From the NCBI RefSeq assembly GCF_030440595.1, contig NZ_CP047452.1:1364001-1428000 (forward strand): a DNA stretch of 64,000 nucleotides. The letters are read 5' to 3'. Below are positions 8,011-15,273 of this stretch, one piece after another. A program made the translations under genes and the position numbers. A model generated the notes under the pieces. The model made no database searches. It was not told the DNA's origin and saw only the letters and a program-made list of their open reading frames with translations. Source of the DNA: Corynebacterium glucuronolyticum DSM 44120. Lineage in GTDB: Bacteria > Actinomycetota > Actinomycetes > Mycobacteriales > Mycobacteriaceae. Positions within the stretch are counted from its first letter, which is position 1. Each line of letters begins with the position of its first letter.

Positions 8011-8933
8011 AGTTCCCGCCTTTCGGGTTAGGTCCGTTAAAACTTAGCTTGCGAGCCGGAAGCCGCTTCTTCAATCCAGGTACATACGTACGTGCCGTGG
8101 AGATCGCCCTGTCCGGGCGTTCGCGACTATCGGCCTTTCGTTGAGTCACTGTACACACAAAAAGATCATCCTATTTGCACGTCGCCCGCGAAGGTTTCGC
8201 CACCAAACTTTCGTCACCGCCGTGACCTGCCCGGTTGCGGGCGACGGGCCCGAGAAAGGGAAGAGAGATGTGAGAAATCTACCTGTGTAATGTGACCTAC
8301 AACATACTAAAAGTGGGGTGCCGGCAAACATTTTTGACCGCACTAAAAGCTTTTCTAACCCCGGCCGTTTATAAAGTGCGAGGTTAATCGAACTGACATC
8401 AGACAACCGGCGGTAATGTAACACACTTTATTGTAGAAAGGGTACGAAAGTACTCCCCCCGAATGGTGCACGTTATTGACGCTCGGTGATTGTGTGAGCG
8501 ATTCACTGGATAGGACATCGGACAACCTCAAGGCGCGTTCTCAAGCGAATTCGCCCATTGGTACAGCTCATCTAAGGTATGTTGGCGCAGTTTCTACGGG
8601 TGAGGAACGTAGTGTGAATGGTAATGGTGGCGGGATATGTCGGCGTTGTGCTGCATGTTCTCCACGTCCTATCGCGGGTCTCTTTGGCCCTCTATATATA
8701 GGGTGTGAAAAAACTAGGATGGATGTACGTGACGGATCGGGGGACACTGGTGCGTCGGCAAGGCACAGTTGTGCCTCCACGGTCCGCAGGGGTCTGATGT
8801 TTGGAAGGGAACATGTGTGCCGACAAAAACCACACTCGTGTTTCTGCTTTCGGGTGGACCGCTGGCCCCACCTCTTCGCGGCATAGGTGTGTCGGAAGAC
8901 CAACCGCGTTCAACTTTGGGAAAATGGAAAGTG
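8011..8933. other. Long non-coding region between divergent pflB and the cyclopropane-synthase-like gene
   Basis: About 920 bp without a convincing gene. It is noticeably richer in A+T around 8290-8480 than its flanks. It contains a TATATATA stretch near 8690-8700 and an odd-centred palindrome GTGAGCGATTCAC at 8494-8506. It presumably holds the promoters of both divergent genes and oxygen- or redox-responsive control of pfl, but no known operator consensus fits cleanly. Confidence 0.5.
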
Positions 8934-10142
8934 ATGAGCACTCCAGAGCACCTTTCGCATGTAGATCCCGATCTTTGGCCGGCCGTCGCTACTGTTCCGA
9001 CGGGTGGGCTTTTCGGGCGTACCCGCGTGCGGAAAGCAGAAGCGCACTTCGCGGACATATGCCGCGAGGCTGGTATCAGTCTAGGAACCGGTGCAGATAT
9101 AACCGTCTCGTCGGATGCATTGTTCTATCGTCTTGCTGAGTCCGGGTGGCTCGGGATCGGTGAATCGTACATGGCAGGAGAGTGGACTGCCGGTGATCTG
9201 CCGACGGTTCTTCGCCGTCTCATGAGTGTTGCCTATGTGCCGAAGAAAAAAGCTCGGGTCGTTCCCTCGAACGAGGAGGCTATGGGGATCCCAACGGACC
9301 TTCGCCGCCTCGCGTCCGGGAGTTTGGTCAGCCTGCAACCTGGCATCTTTAACGCGGGCATCCCGACTGTAACCACACCCAATCCAGCTCTGACCACACG
9401 AACCTATTCGGCGCCGGGACGGGTCCTGCCGCGAGACCTCGACGAAGCCCAACAGCGGGCGCTTGCCGTTTTGTGTGCAGACGTAGATATCCGCAGTGGC
9501 GATTTCGTCAGCGAACTTGGATATAACGGTGCAGCGTTGAGTGCGGTTGCATCTTCCATGGGGGCTAGGGCAGAGTACCTGAGTGCTGACCCCCTCAACG
9601 TGGAAAAAGTGCGAGCTGCTCGCATCCCCGGCGTATCCGTCGGGCGCATACCCTTTCCAGTCCCAACTGAACGCACGCGGCCCCGTCGATTCACGGTAGT
9701 GACTACGGGAGACTACGCCAATGTGCTATCTGAATCTGCGTTCTCGGCGTTTGTGCGGTGGGGAAGCGAAAACCTGTCTCCGGTCGGCTCAGTCGCTGTT
9801 TCCGCCCTCGTGCGCACTGGCGATCACGCGATTATTGACCACGTACTTCAGGTGACACGGCGCTACCTCGCACCAACCTTTAGACTTCCAGATGCGGCAA
9901 AGATGAGCAGAATCGTTAGCCGTGCAAGTGGCTTGCCGAAGCTGTCGACCACGGTCTTTGATACGCACGTCGCACCAAGCTTCGGTATCTTCTTTACTAA
10001 CTTTGACAACGCCGAATCTGAGGCCGCAGCGTTGGGATTTGACTCCTGTTATCGCAACTTGTTCCGCTTCACACTTGCAAGCGTCGAGGCGTTAGGGGAG
10101 AGCGGGATGATCGGTGCCCGACATATAATTGCGAGCCACTAG
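8934..10142 (+). CDS. Cyclopropane-fatty-acyl-phospholipid synthase-like protein with degenerate SAM site
   Basis: The 402-residue protein keeps the N-terminal region typical of CFA synthases and mycolate methyltransferases (GWLGIGESYMAGEWTAGDL, about residues 71-89) and a C-terminal ending like theirs (FDSCYRNLFRF). The SAM-binding motif I, normally ending in G-C-G-W-G-G, reads FVSELGYNGAALSAVASSMGA and lacks the canonical glycines. It may therefore not methylate, or may bind SAM unusually. The frame is open upstream, but the start at MSTPEHL has a weak GGAAAG site, directly after a GTG. In this genus such proteins are cytosolic or membrane-associated lipid modifiers; the role here is unknown. 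It is divergent from pflB and upstream of tpx. Confidence 0.72.
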   Translation: MSTPEHLSHVDPDLWPAVATVPTGGLFGRTRVRKAEAHFADICREAGISLGTGADITVSSDALFYRLAESGWLGIGESYMAGEWTAGDLPTVLRRLMSVAYVPKKKARVVPSNEEAMGIPTDLRRLASGSLVSLQPGIFNAGIPTVTTPNPALTTRTYSAPGRVLPRDLDEAQQRALAVLCADVDIRSGDFVSELGYNGAALSAVASSMGARAEYLSADPLNVEKVRAARIPGVSVGRIPFPVPTERTRPRRFTVVTTGDYANVLSESAFSAFVRWGSENLSPVGSVAVSALVRTGDHAIIDHVLQVTRRYLAPTFRLPDAAKMSRIVSRASGLPKLSTTVFDTHVAPSFGIFFTNFDNAESEAAALGFDSCYRNLFRFTLASVEALGESGMIGARHIIASH

Positions 10143-10169
10143 GATGTAGCGCTGGCAAACAGTTTCCTC

Positions 10170-10175
10170 TACATT
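10170..10175 (+). promoter_or_regulatory. -10 element of tpx (leaderless type)
   Basis: TACATT ends 7 nt before the tpx ATG at 10183 and overlaps no coding sequence, giving tpx its own promoter independent of the upstream gene. Confidence 0.5.
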
Positions 10176-10182
10176 GGGGTGC

Positions 10183-10680
10183 ATGGCTGAAGTAACTTTT
10201 CAAGGAAATGCAGTAACGACCTCCGGCAGTCTCCCCGCCGTCGGGGACAAGGCTCCGGACTTTACTGTTGTGGCTGGCGATCTATCGGACCGCACTCTTT
10301 CCGATTTCTCCGGGAAGAACCTGGTCATCAACATCTTCCCGTCCGTAGACACCGGCGTTTGCGCACAGTCGGTGCGTACCTTCAACGAGAAGGCATCCTC
10401 ACTGGATAACACCGTTGTTCTGTGTGTATCCCGCGATCTTCCCTTCGCCCTCGACCGTTTTTGCGCCGCGGAGGGGCTGGAGAATGTGGAGACGGCATCC
10501 GATTTCCGCCACGGTTTCGGTGAGGCGTTCGGTATCGAGCAGGTAAGCGGACCTCTGACAGGTCTTTTGGCTCGCGCTGTCGTCGTCATCGACCCCCAGG
10601 GGGAGGTTACGTACACCCAGCTCGTTCCGGAGATCGGCGAGGAGCCGGATTACGATAAGGCCCTAGCAGCGCTGTCCTAA
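10183..10680 (+). CDS. tpx: Thiol peroxidase, atypical 2-Cys peroxiredoxin
   Basis: Tpx reduces hydrogen and alkyl peroxides at the expense of thioredoxin or mycoredoxin in the cytosol. The 165-residue protein aligns end to end with E. coli Tpx. The peroxidatic cysteine is in FPSVDTGVC (Cys60) with its Thr, and the resolving cysteine in [10 protein letters not shown] (Cys94). The family motif ARAVVVID is also present. An in-frame TTG lies three codons upstream, but the ATG fits both the family N-terminus and the -10 spacing. A strong terminator follows. Confidence 0.96.
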   Translation: MAEVTFQGNAVTTSGSLPAVGDKAPDFTVVAGDLSDRTLSDFSGKNLVINIFPSVDTGVCAQSVRTFNEKASSLDNTVVLCVSRDLPFALDRFCAAEGLENVETASDFRHGFGEAFGIEQVSGPLTGLLARAVVVIDPQGEVTYTQLVPEIGEEPDYDKALAALS

Positions 10681-10701
10681 GAGCCCGGGAAGTAAAATTG
10701 T

Positions 10702-10736
10702 CGGTCGTGGGAATCCTCCCACGACCGTTTTCTTTT
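10702..10736 (+). terminator. Terminator of tpx
   Basis: An 11-bp perfect stem (10702-10712 with 10717-10727), ATCC loop and TTTTCTTTTT tail form a textbook intrinsic terminator. Confidence 0.95.
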
Positions 10737-10753
10737 TAGAAAGAGCTACACTT

Positions 10754-11506
10754 GTGCTTGCTGTTATGCTCGTCGGATCGCTCGTTGCAGGGCTTATCGA
10801 CGCCCTCATCGGCGGTGGGGGACTTATCCTTCTGCCTCTCATTCTCATCTGCAACCCGCAGTTTTCAAATGCGCAGGCACTGGGCGTAAATAAGGTAGCT
10901 GCGATTGTCGGGACGGGAAGCGCGGCGTTCACTCTGGGGGCAAAGGTAGATTCGGCGAGGCGATCGCTACGCTATGCACCGTTGGCTTTGGTCGGTGCGG
11001 GTCTTGGAGCGTTGGTGGCGAGTAACGTCGACAAGGCGATTATGCGGCCAATCATTGCAGTTGCGCTCGTCCTGGTAGGGGCGTTTGTGCTGTTCAAACC
11101 GTCTTTTGGGCAATCGTCTACGCGGTATCCGCACACCACCGTCAGGGTTGTGGCCATATGTGCGGCGGTGTTGGCTATTGGCATCTACGATGGCACGTTC
11201 GGTCCGGGAACTGGAGTGTTTTTCATCATGGCCTTTACGAGCATCCGCGGCGGGGATTTTCTCGAGAACGCCGCTTGGGCGAAGATTGCGAACACATTTA
11301 CCAACCTTGGGGCGCTCATCGTGTTTTCGTTCCACGGGGAGATTCTGTGGGGACTTGGCCTTGCGCTTGCAGTTGCGAACGTCATTGGGGCACAGATCGG
11401 CGCCCGACTCGTGATGGCAAAGGGGGCGGGGATGCTTCGCATTCTGATCTTGGTCCTCGTCGTGGTGATGTCTGCGAAGCTGGGATACGACCAGTTCCTC
11501 GCCTAG
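10754..11506 (+). CDS. TauE/SafE family (TSUP) membrane transporter
   Basis: The 250-residue membrane protein has about seven to eight hydrophobic helices. The family's glycine-rich opening is LVAGLIDALIGGGGLILLPLIL, split around residues 8-30, and it is repeated in the second half as GIYDGTFGPGTGVFFIMAF. TSUP proteins export or import sulfite, sulfonates or organosulfur compounds; the substrate here is not predictable. The start is a GTG at 10754; an ATG four codons on (10766) is an alternative. It begins 18 bp after the tpx terminator tail, so it needs its own promoter or readthrough from tpx. Confidence 0.85.
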   Translation: MLAVMLVGSLVAGLIDALIGGGGLILLPLILICNPQFSNAQALGVNKVAAIVGTGSAAFTLGAKVDSARRSLRYAPLALVGAGLGALVASNVDKAIMRPIIAVALVLVGAFVLFKPSFGQSSTRYPHTTVRVVAICAAVLAIGIYDGTFGPGTGVFFIMAFTSIRGGDFLENAAWAKIANTFTNLGALIVFSFHGEILWGLGLALAVANVIGAQIGARLVMAKGAGMLRILILVLVVVMSAKLGYDQFLA

Positions 11507-11828
11507 GCGGGGAAGTCCTAACTGACATAATGTACATTATCGGACAGTTACCCGTACATTGGCGTTTTGTGGGGCTTCATGTCCGGTTGACCGCTCCCTC
11601 CAAGGAGTCATGCTATGGTTCATGCCCGGTGATGAGGCCTCGTACTGCTTTCGATGTCCTATCCGTGCTCGACGATCTCAGGACCCGTCAACACCCGGCG
11701 AATTGTCCGCCAATTGTTCTCCGCAGGATGTTTCGCTCTTACGTCTGCATGGTTGGGAAATCTCTACGGGTTCCTTTGAGGCGTATCGTACTTAACCCCT
11801 ACAACTGATCGGCGCCAGGGAAAGAAAA
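11507..11828. other. Intergenic region with an AT-rich palindrome and a doubtful small ORF
   Basis: About 320 bp without a firm gene. At 11527-11540 there is a perfect 14-bp palindrome, ATAATGTACATTAT. At 11610-11795 an ATG preceded by AAGGAG opens a 61-codon frame (begins MLWFMPGDEASYC) with no recognisable similarity. The Shine-Dalgarno sequence is only 2 nt from the ATG, so the frame is doubtful. Confidence 0.4.
11527..11540. promoter_or_regulatory. Perfect 14-bp palindrome, possible operator
   Basis: ATAATGTACATTAT is self-complementary over all 14 bases and lies 20 bp past the transporter stop. A dimeric regulator site is plausible, but no adjacent promoter or regulator is identified. 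Confidence 0.35.
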
Positions 11829-11854
11829 AGCGCAGCCCCCTTTTGGGCTACGCT
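11829..11854 (-). terminator. Terminator of the yceI operon
   Basis: Stem AGCG-C-AGCCC against GGGCT-A-CGCT with one mismatch, followed on the minus strand by TTTTTCTTTCC. Confidence 0.75.
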
Positions 11855-11914
11855 ATTCAACACTCAGGTCCTCCAGGGGTGTTTTTATGCCGGGCTCTGC
11901 ACGTCACTATTTCG

Positions 11915-12085
11915 TCACTGTGACAAATTGCGGTACGTGTATGTCAGCTGAAAGACGGTCCACGCAGTTAACGCCACGGCGATGAGTGTGACTACCCACA
12001 TGGATTTCACTGCAACGAAAATTGTGAAGCCGATAAGGACGACAAGTCGCAACCAAATGAATGGAAGCATACGTTCGGCGAGCAT
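11915..12085 (-). CDS. Small two-helix membrane protein downstream of yceI
   Basis: A 56-residue frame begins with an ATG 2 nt after the yceI stop. It reads MLAERMLPFIWLRLVVLIGF in its first part and ends in YTYRNLSQ. Two hydrophobic stretches (about residues 9-26 and 29-47), separated by a short KS-containing turn, suggest a hairpin membrane protein with both ends cytosolic. The tight spacing to yceI implies translational coupling and a shared function with that envelope protein. I do not recognise a family. It is too short for most gene callers but is followed by a good terminator, which supports it being real. Confidence 0.6.
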   Translation of the reverse strand: MLAERMLPFIWLRLVVLIGFTIFVAVKSMWVVTLIAVALTAWTVFQLTYTYRNLSQ

Positions 12086-12087
12086 GT

Positions 12088-12783
12088 CTATTCCTTTTCA
12101 AACGTGAGGCGAATGTTCGCCTCGCCTTCCTCGTTGATCAAGGCCGCAACAAACTCCGGAGGCTTGACATCGTAATCGAGGCGGTTGATCGGAAGCGTCG
12201 AGGCGATGGTCACGTGCTTGCCACTGCGAACGACATCGAAAACGGGCTCCACGTGGTTGGTTACGCCGTGGACGGTGAGCTCACCTGGAATTGTGACCTG
12301 GCCCACGCTACCGTCGCTGGGGATTCCGCTTAGATCCACGGACTCGTTGGTGGTGAAGCTCGCCGTTGGGAATTGGTCTGTGTGGAACAGCTTGCGGCGG
12401 ATGCTGACATCGCGATCCTGGACATCTGTGCGCAGTTTCACAAGGTCAGCGGTAACGTCGCCGGAGACGAGCGTGTCGTCTTCCACCTTGACGGTCCCCT
12501 CAACGTAACGCGTCGAGCCGGACGTGTACTTCTTCTCGTTGGGGAGCATCTCGTAAAAGGTGAAGCCCACCGAAGAATGGTTACTTTCCGGGCCGGGAAC
12601 GACCTTCCATGTGCCGTTGAGGTCGGTGGATGCGCTGGTTACGCCGGTGTTGTCGATGCCCTCCGTCTTCACACCATGGGAGGTGAAAGCCTTGTACACC
12701 ATCGGTGCTACTCCGGCGAGGGCAACAACGATGATAGCGACAATGGCAATGGGGACGATGAGAGGTAATTTCCTGCGACGCAT
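12088..12783 (-). CDS. YceI-family lipocalin-like protein, membrane anchored
   Basis: YceI proteins form a beta-barrel that binds isoprenoid or other lipid chains. The 231-residue product starts with a basic segment and one transmembrane helix (about residues 7-30), placing the domain outside the membrane. The YceI domain runs from about residue 55 (LNGTWKVVPGPESNHSSVGF) to the end. It includes KLFHTDQFPTASF (about 131-143) and the GELTVHGVTNHVEP region. The helix lacks a clear cleavage site, so it is more likely an anchor than a signal peptide. It forms an operon with the small membrane protein. The ligand is unknown; polyprenyl or menaquinone carriers are plausible. Confidence 0.88.
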   Translation of the reverse strand: MRRRKLPLIVPIAIVAIIVVALAGVAPMVYKAFTSHGVKTEGIDNTGVTSASTDLNGTWKVVPGPESNHSSVGFTFYEMLPNEKKYTSGSTRYVEGTVKVEDDTLVSGDVTADLVKLRTDVQDRDVSIRRKLFHTDQFPTASFTTNESVDLSGIPSDGSVGQVTIPGELTVHGVTNHVEPVFDVVRSGKHVTIASTLPINRLDYDVKPPEFVAALINEEGEANIRLTFEKE

Positions 12784-12796
12784 AATGTCGATTAGT

Positions 12797-13147
12797 TTAC
12801 CGTAGTTTTTCAGTAACTCGAGTTAGGGTAACCAGATCGTCGATAAGCCCCTCGAGCTCGGTTTGCGTGGCCCCGTCTCGGACAGCCTCACGGATGTCTT
12901 CGGCTGCGCAGCGAACCTCAAAGAGCTTGTCCTTTAGCTCATCTGCCTGATCTGGAGTGAGCATGACAGCATTGTTGGGAATATTTGTGTTGGATAGATT
13001 GTTTCTTTGTTCGTACGCGCGCTGTCGACAAGCCTGGCTGCAGTATTTGCGGCGACGCCCGCAGGAACCTGCCTCGATCGGCTTGCCACACCACGCGCAC
13101 GACGGCTGCTTTCTGGCTGTTTTGGACTGTTCCACGTCTAACACCAT
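12797..13147 (-). CDS. Zinc-ribbon-like hypothetical protein
   Basis: The 116-residue protein has a likely zinc site near its N-terminus: CAWC (Cys17, Cys20) and CSQAC (Cys36, Cys40), within a basic segment ending in RQRAYEQR. This CxxC-x15-CxxxC plus QRAYEQR arrangement resembles short treble-clef or bacterial zinc-finger DNA-binding proteins in actinobacteria. The C-terminal half (about residues 60-116) is acidic and predicted helical. It is divergent from rbpA. It may be a nucleic-acid-binding regulator, but that is inference from the cysteine pattern and basic residues. Confidence 0.7.
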   Translation of the reverse strand: MVLDVEQSKTARKQPSCAWCGKPIEAGSCGRRRKYCSQACRQRAYEQRNNLSNTNIPNNAVMLTPDQADELKDKLFEVRCAAEDIREAVRDGATQTELEGLIDDLVTLTRVTEKLR

Positions 13148-13170
13148 AGGCCATGGTTGCGGTCGTAGGT

Positions 13171-13176
13171 TATAAT
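13171..13176 (+). promoter_or_regulatory. -10 element of rbpA
   Basis: A consensus TATAAT lies 74 bp upstream of the rbpA ATG, in the divergent region with the zinc-ribbon gene, giving rbpA a true leader with a Shine-Dalgarno sequence. Confidence 0.6.
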
Positions 13177-13249
13177 AGTTTGTTACGTCACTGCTTCATC
13201 GAGCGTGGAGCAGAGAAATTGGACACTCACGAAGGGAAGTTGCAGCTAC

Positions 13250-13636
13250 ATGGCAGATCGGGTACTGCGCGGCAGCCGCATGGGCGCCGTCAGCTACGAA
13301 ACTGACCGCGATCACGATCTCGCGCCTCGTCAAATGGTGAAATACCGCACGGAAGATAATGAGATCTTCGATGTACCCTTCGCCGACGATGCGGAGATTC
13401 CGCAGGAATGGCTGTGCAAGAACGGGAAGATCGGCACCCTCGTTGAGGGTGAGGGCATGGAATCCAAACCGACGAAGCCACCACGGACGCACTGGGACAT
13501 GCTCTGTGAGCGCCGTTCCATGGAAGAGCTCCAGGTACTTCTTGACGAGCGTGTCGACGCACTCCGCAAGCGTCGTCGCCACGCTGCCAAGCTGCTTAAG
13601 CAGCAGAAGGAAGAGGAAGCAAAGAAGAACGCATAG
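13250..13636 (+). CDS. rbpA: RNA polymerase-binding protein RbpA
   Basis: RbpA is the actinobacterial general transcription activator that binds principal sigma factors and RNA polymerase and stabilises open complexes. The 128-residue protein begins MADRVLRGSRMGAVSYETD, like other RbpAs. The core domain (about 27-75) lacks the cysteines that bind zinc in Streptomyces RbpA, as also in mycobacteria. The sigma-interacting C-terminal region (RTHWDMLCERRSMEELQVLL) is intact, followed by a lysine-rich tail. An upstream extension of the frame is rejected in favour of the conserved N-terminus, which has a GAAGGGA site about 13 nt upstream. Confidence 0.97.
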   Translation: MADRVLRGSRMGAVSYETDRDHDLAPRQMVKYRTEDNEIFDVPFADDAEIPQEWLCKNGKIGTLVEGEGMESKPTKPPRTHWDMLCERRSMEELQVLLDERVDALRKRRRHAAKLLKQQKEEEAKKNA

Positions 13637-13639
13637 GTT

Positions 13640-14415
13640 GCTCTGGCATCCTGTTCGTAGAGGTATCCCGTCATCGACAGGGATCCCATCGTGCGGGCGC
13701 GGTTGAAGGTGGACACGGATTTCCCCTCAGTCGCGCCCGCAAAGTATGCCAGGGAGAGAAAATGATCCGGCGTGGGAACGGCGCGGGCGAAATCGGGGTC
13801 CCCGTACAGTTCAGTGAAGCTCGTCGGCTCAGCAGTGATCAGCTCTGCCGCTTTTCGTCGAAGCGGTCTGCCCTATCGAAACCTGCTTCGGTGTGCCAGT
13901 CAACGGCGGATAGGTTGTGGACGATGTTACCGGAGCCGATGGGCAGTGCGCCGGGGATGGTGGAGAGCTTCTTTCCGAGCTCAATGTGATAGTCAACGGG
14001 TTCGTCGGCGTTGACTGAAACCTGGCTGACGGGAATATCTGCGTGGGGGAACATATGGCGCAGGACGCTCCACGTGCTATGGTCGATCCCCCACCGCGTA
14101 TCCTTTTCCACGCAGATGGGTTTTGCGGCCTCCACAACTTCCCCCCGCGACCTCCGGAGAACCGGGGACGGGATATTCAACCTCGCTGAGCGCGGGCGGG
14201 AAGCCCCAGAAATCGTGAATGGTTCGGGGGTCTTCCATCGCCGTCACGTAGGTGCCGTGTGTGTGTACCAGTGGGCGGACACGGCGATGATTGCTTCTGG
14301 GTTTCCTACCTTTTCGCCCAGCTTTTTCCACGTCTGGGTGAAGGCGTTTTTGCTAAATCGCGTTCATAGGCGACCCGTGGCCAACGAAAAGTGAGGGCAC
14401 CAATTTAGGTGACAT
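13640..14415 (-). pseudogene. LigB/YgiD-family extradiol dioxygenase, frameshifted
   Basis: Fragments in three frames together cover a complete 4,5-DOPA-dioxygenase-like protein: LFVGHGSPMNAI near the start, then [49 protein letters not shown] and TPDHFLSLAYFAGA near the end. Reading along the minus strand, the lesions are one extra T (about 14355), two extra bases in an (AC)5 run (about 14265), one extra G in a G6 run (about 14155) and one missing base (about 13855). The first two nearly cancel. After the last, the frame has no stop before rbpA. The start and a -10 at the usual 7-nt spacing survive. It is probably recently inactivated. Confidence 0.85.
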
Positions 14416-14421
14416 GTCACC
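14408..14421. promoter_or_regulatory. 14-bp palindrome over the pseudogene start codon
   Basis: GGTGACATGTCACC is perfectly self-complementary. It contains the pseudogene's ATG and most of the spacer to its -10 element, TACCAT (14423-14428, minus strand). A repressor bound here would cover the transcription start; no partner regulator is seen. Confidence 0.45.
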
Positions 14422-14456
14422 AATGGTACACTATCTTTGCGCCAGAGCGCGGGCAG

Positions 14457-15254
14457 CTACTCCTTGATGCGTGAGCTCACCGAGCTCAACGCATCTGCGG
14501 CCTTGGCGGCCAGCTGTGATGCCGCGTTGAGAGCCTGCTTGCCGCGGTGCTTGAGACCCCAGGCGGTAACGACCTTGAGGGAATCGCCAACAAACGAACC
14601 GTCAAGCTTGGACTCCCCCAGCTCCCGCTCGGTGAATGTGATGGGGACCTCCCGTACGTCGAAGCCCATCCGCAAACAACGGCGGGCGATGTCCGTTTGG
14701 AAGATGTATCCAGCGCTGGAAAGCTCGTCAAAGTTCAGCGCCTCTAAAACTTCGCGCTTGAAGGCGCGGAAGCCGGCCGTCATATCGGTCAGGCCGCCAC
14801 CAAGCATGAGCCCGATGTACAAGTTTCCGCCCTTGGAGAGGATATACCGGTTCTTCGGCCAGTTGACCACCTTGCCACCCGGCACATACCGGGAGCCGAT
14901 TACCAGGTCGGCACCGTTTTCAATCTCATGGAGGAGCTTCGGTAGATCCTCTGGAGCATGGGAGCCATCGGCATCCATCTGGCAGATGACCGTGTATCCG
15001 CGATCGAGCCCCCAGGTGAAGCCCTCGACGTAGGCGGCCAGAAGGCCTTCCTTTGCTGTGCGGTGAACAGCGTGAATACGTGGGTTCGCGGCGGCGAGTT
15101 CGTCTGCGACGTCGCCGGTCCCATCAGGGCTGTTGTCGTCGACGACGAGGAGATCTGCCTCGGGGACAGCCTTCATCAGACGGTCGGAAATAAGAGGCAG
15201 GTTCTCGCGCTCATTGAACGTGGGGATGATAACCAAAGTGGTGTTGTCAGCCAT
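14457..15254 (-). CDS. ppm: Polyprenol monophosphomannose synthase
   Basis: Ppm transfers mannose from GDP-mannose to polyprenyl phosphate at the inner face of the membrane. The product feeds lipoarabinomannan, PIM and protein O-mannosylation. The 265-residue GT2 enzyme shows [15 protein letters not shown] at the N-terminus, [12 protein letters not shown] (about 37-48) and the metal-binding DAD in CQMDADGSH (94-96). It lacks the C-terminal membrane domain of eukaryotic DPM1-like fusions. Two starts compete: this ATG, 7 nt after TACCCT and matching the family N-terminus, or a GTG two codons earlier with a well-spaced AGGAG. It follows lnt by about 20 bp. In M. tuberculosis the two are fused as Ppm1; here they are separate genes. 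Confidence 0.93.
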   Translation of the reverse strand: MADNTTLVIIPTFNERENLPLISDRLMKAVPEADLLVVDDNSPDGTGDVADELAAANPRIHAVHRTAKEGLLAAYVEGFTWGLDRGYTVICQMDADGSHAPEDLPKLLHEIENGADLVIGSRYVPGGKVVNWPKNRYILSKGGNLYIGLMLGGGLTDMTAGFRAFKREVLEALNFDELSSAGYIFQTDIARRCLRMGFDVREVPITFTERELGESKLDGSFVGDSLKVVTAWGLKHRGKQALNAASQLAAKAADALSSVSSRIKE

Positions 15255-15273
15255 AACCACTAGGGTACTCCTG

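Noticed and set aside
6088..8031. A 647-codon open frame opposite pflB
   Set aside because: It is the mirror of a real GC-rich coding gene with biased third positions, has no recognisable domains, and pflB is unambiguous.
8494..8506. GTGAGCGATTCAC as a GlxR/CRP or Rex operator
   Set aside because: The half-sites are one base too close for TGTGA-N6-TCACA, and the site is about 480 bp from pflB and 430 bp from the other gene. Kept only as a palindrome.
8769..8933. A 55-codon upstream extension of the cyclopropane-synthase-like gene
   Set aside because: The extra residues lack family similarity and resemble translated spacer; homology begins at MSTPEHL.
11158..11808. A 216-codon plus-strand frame overlapping the TauE/SafE gene
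   Set aside because: It is the out-of-frame product of that gene followed by intergenic sequence, without a ribosome site or similarity.
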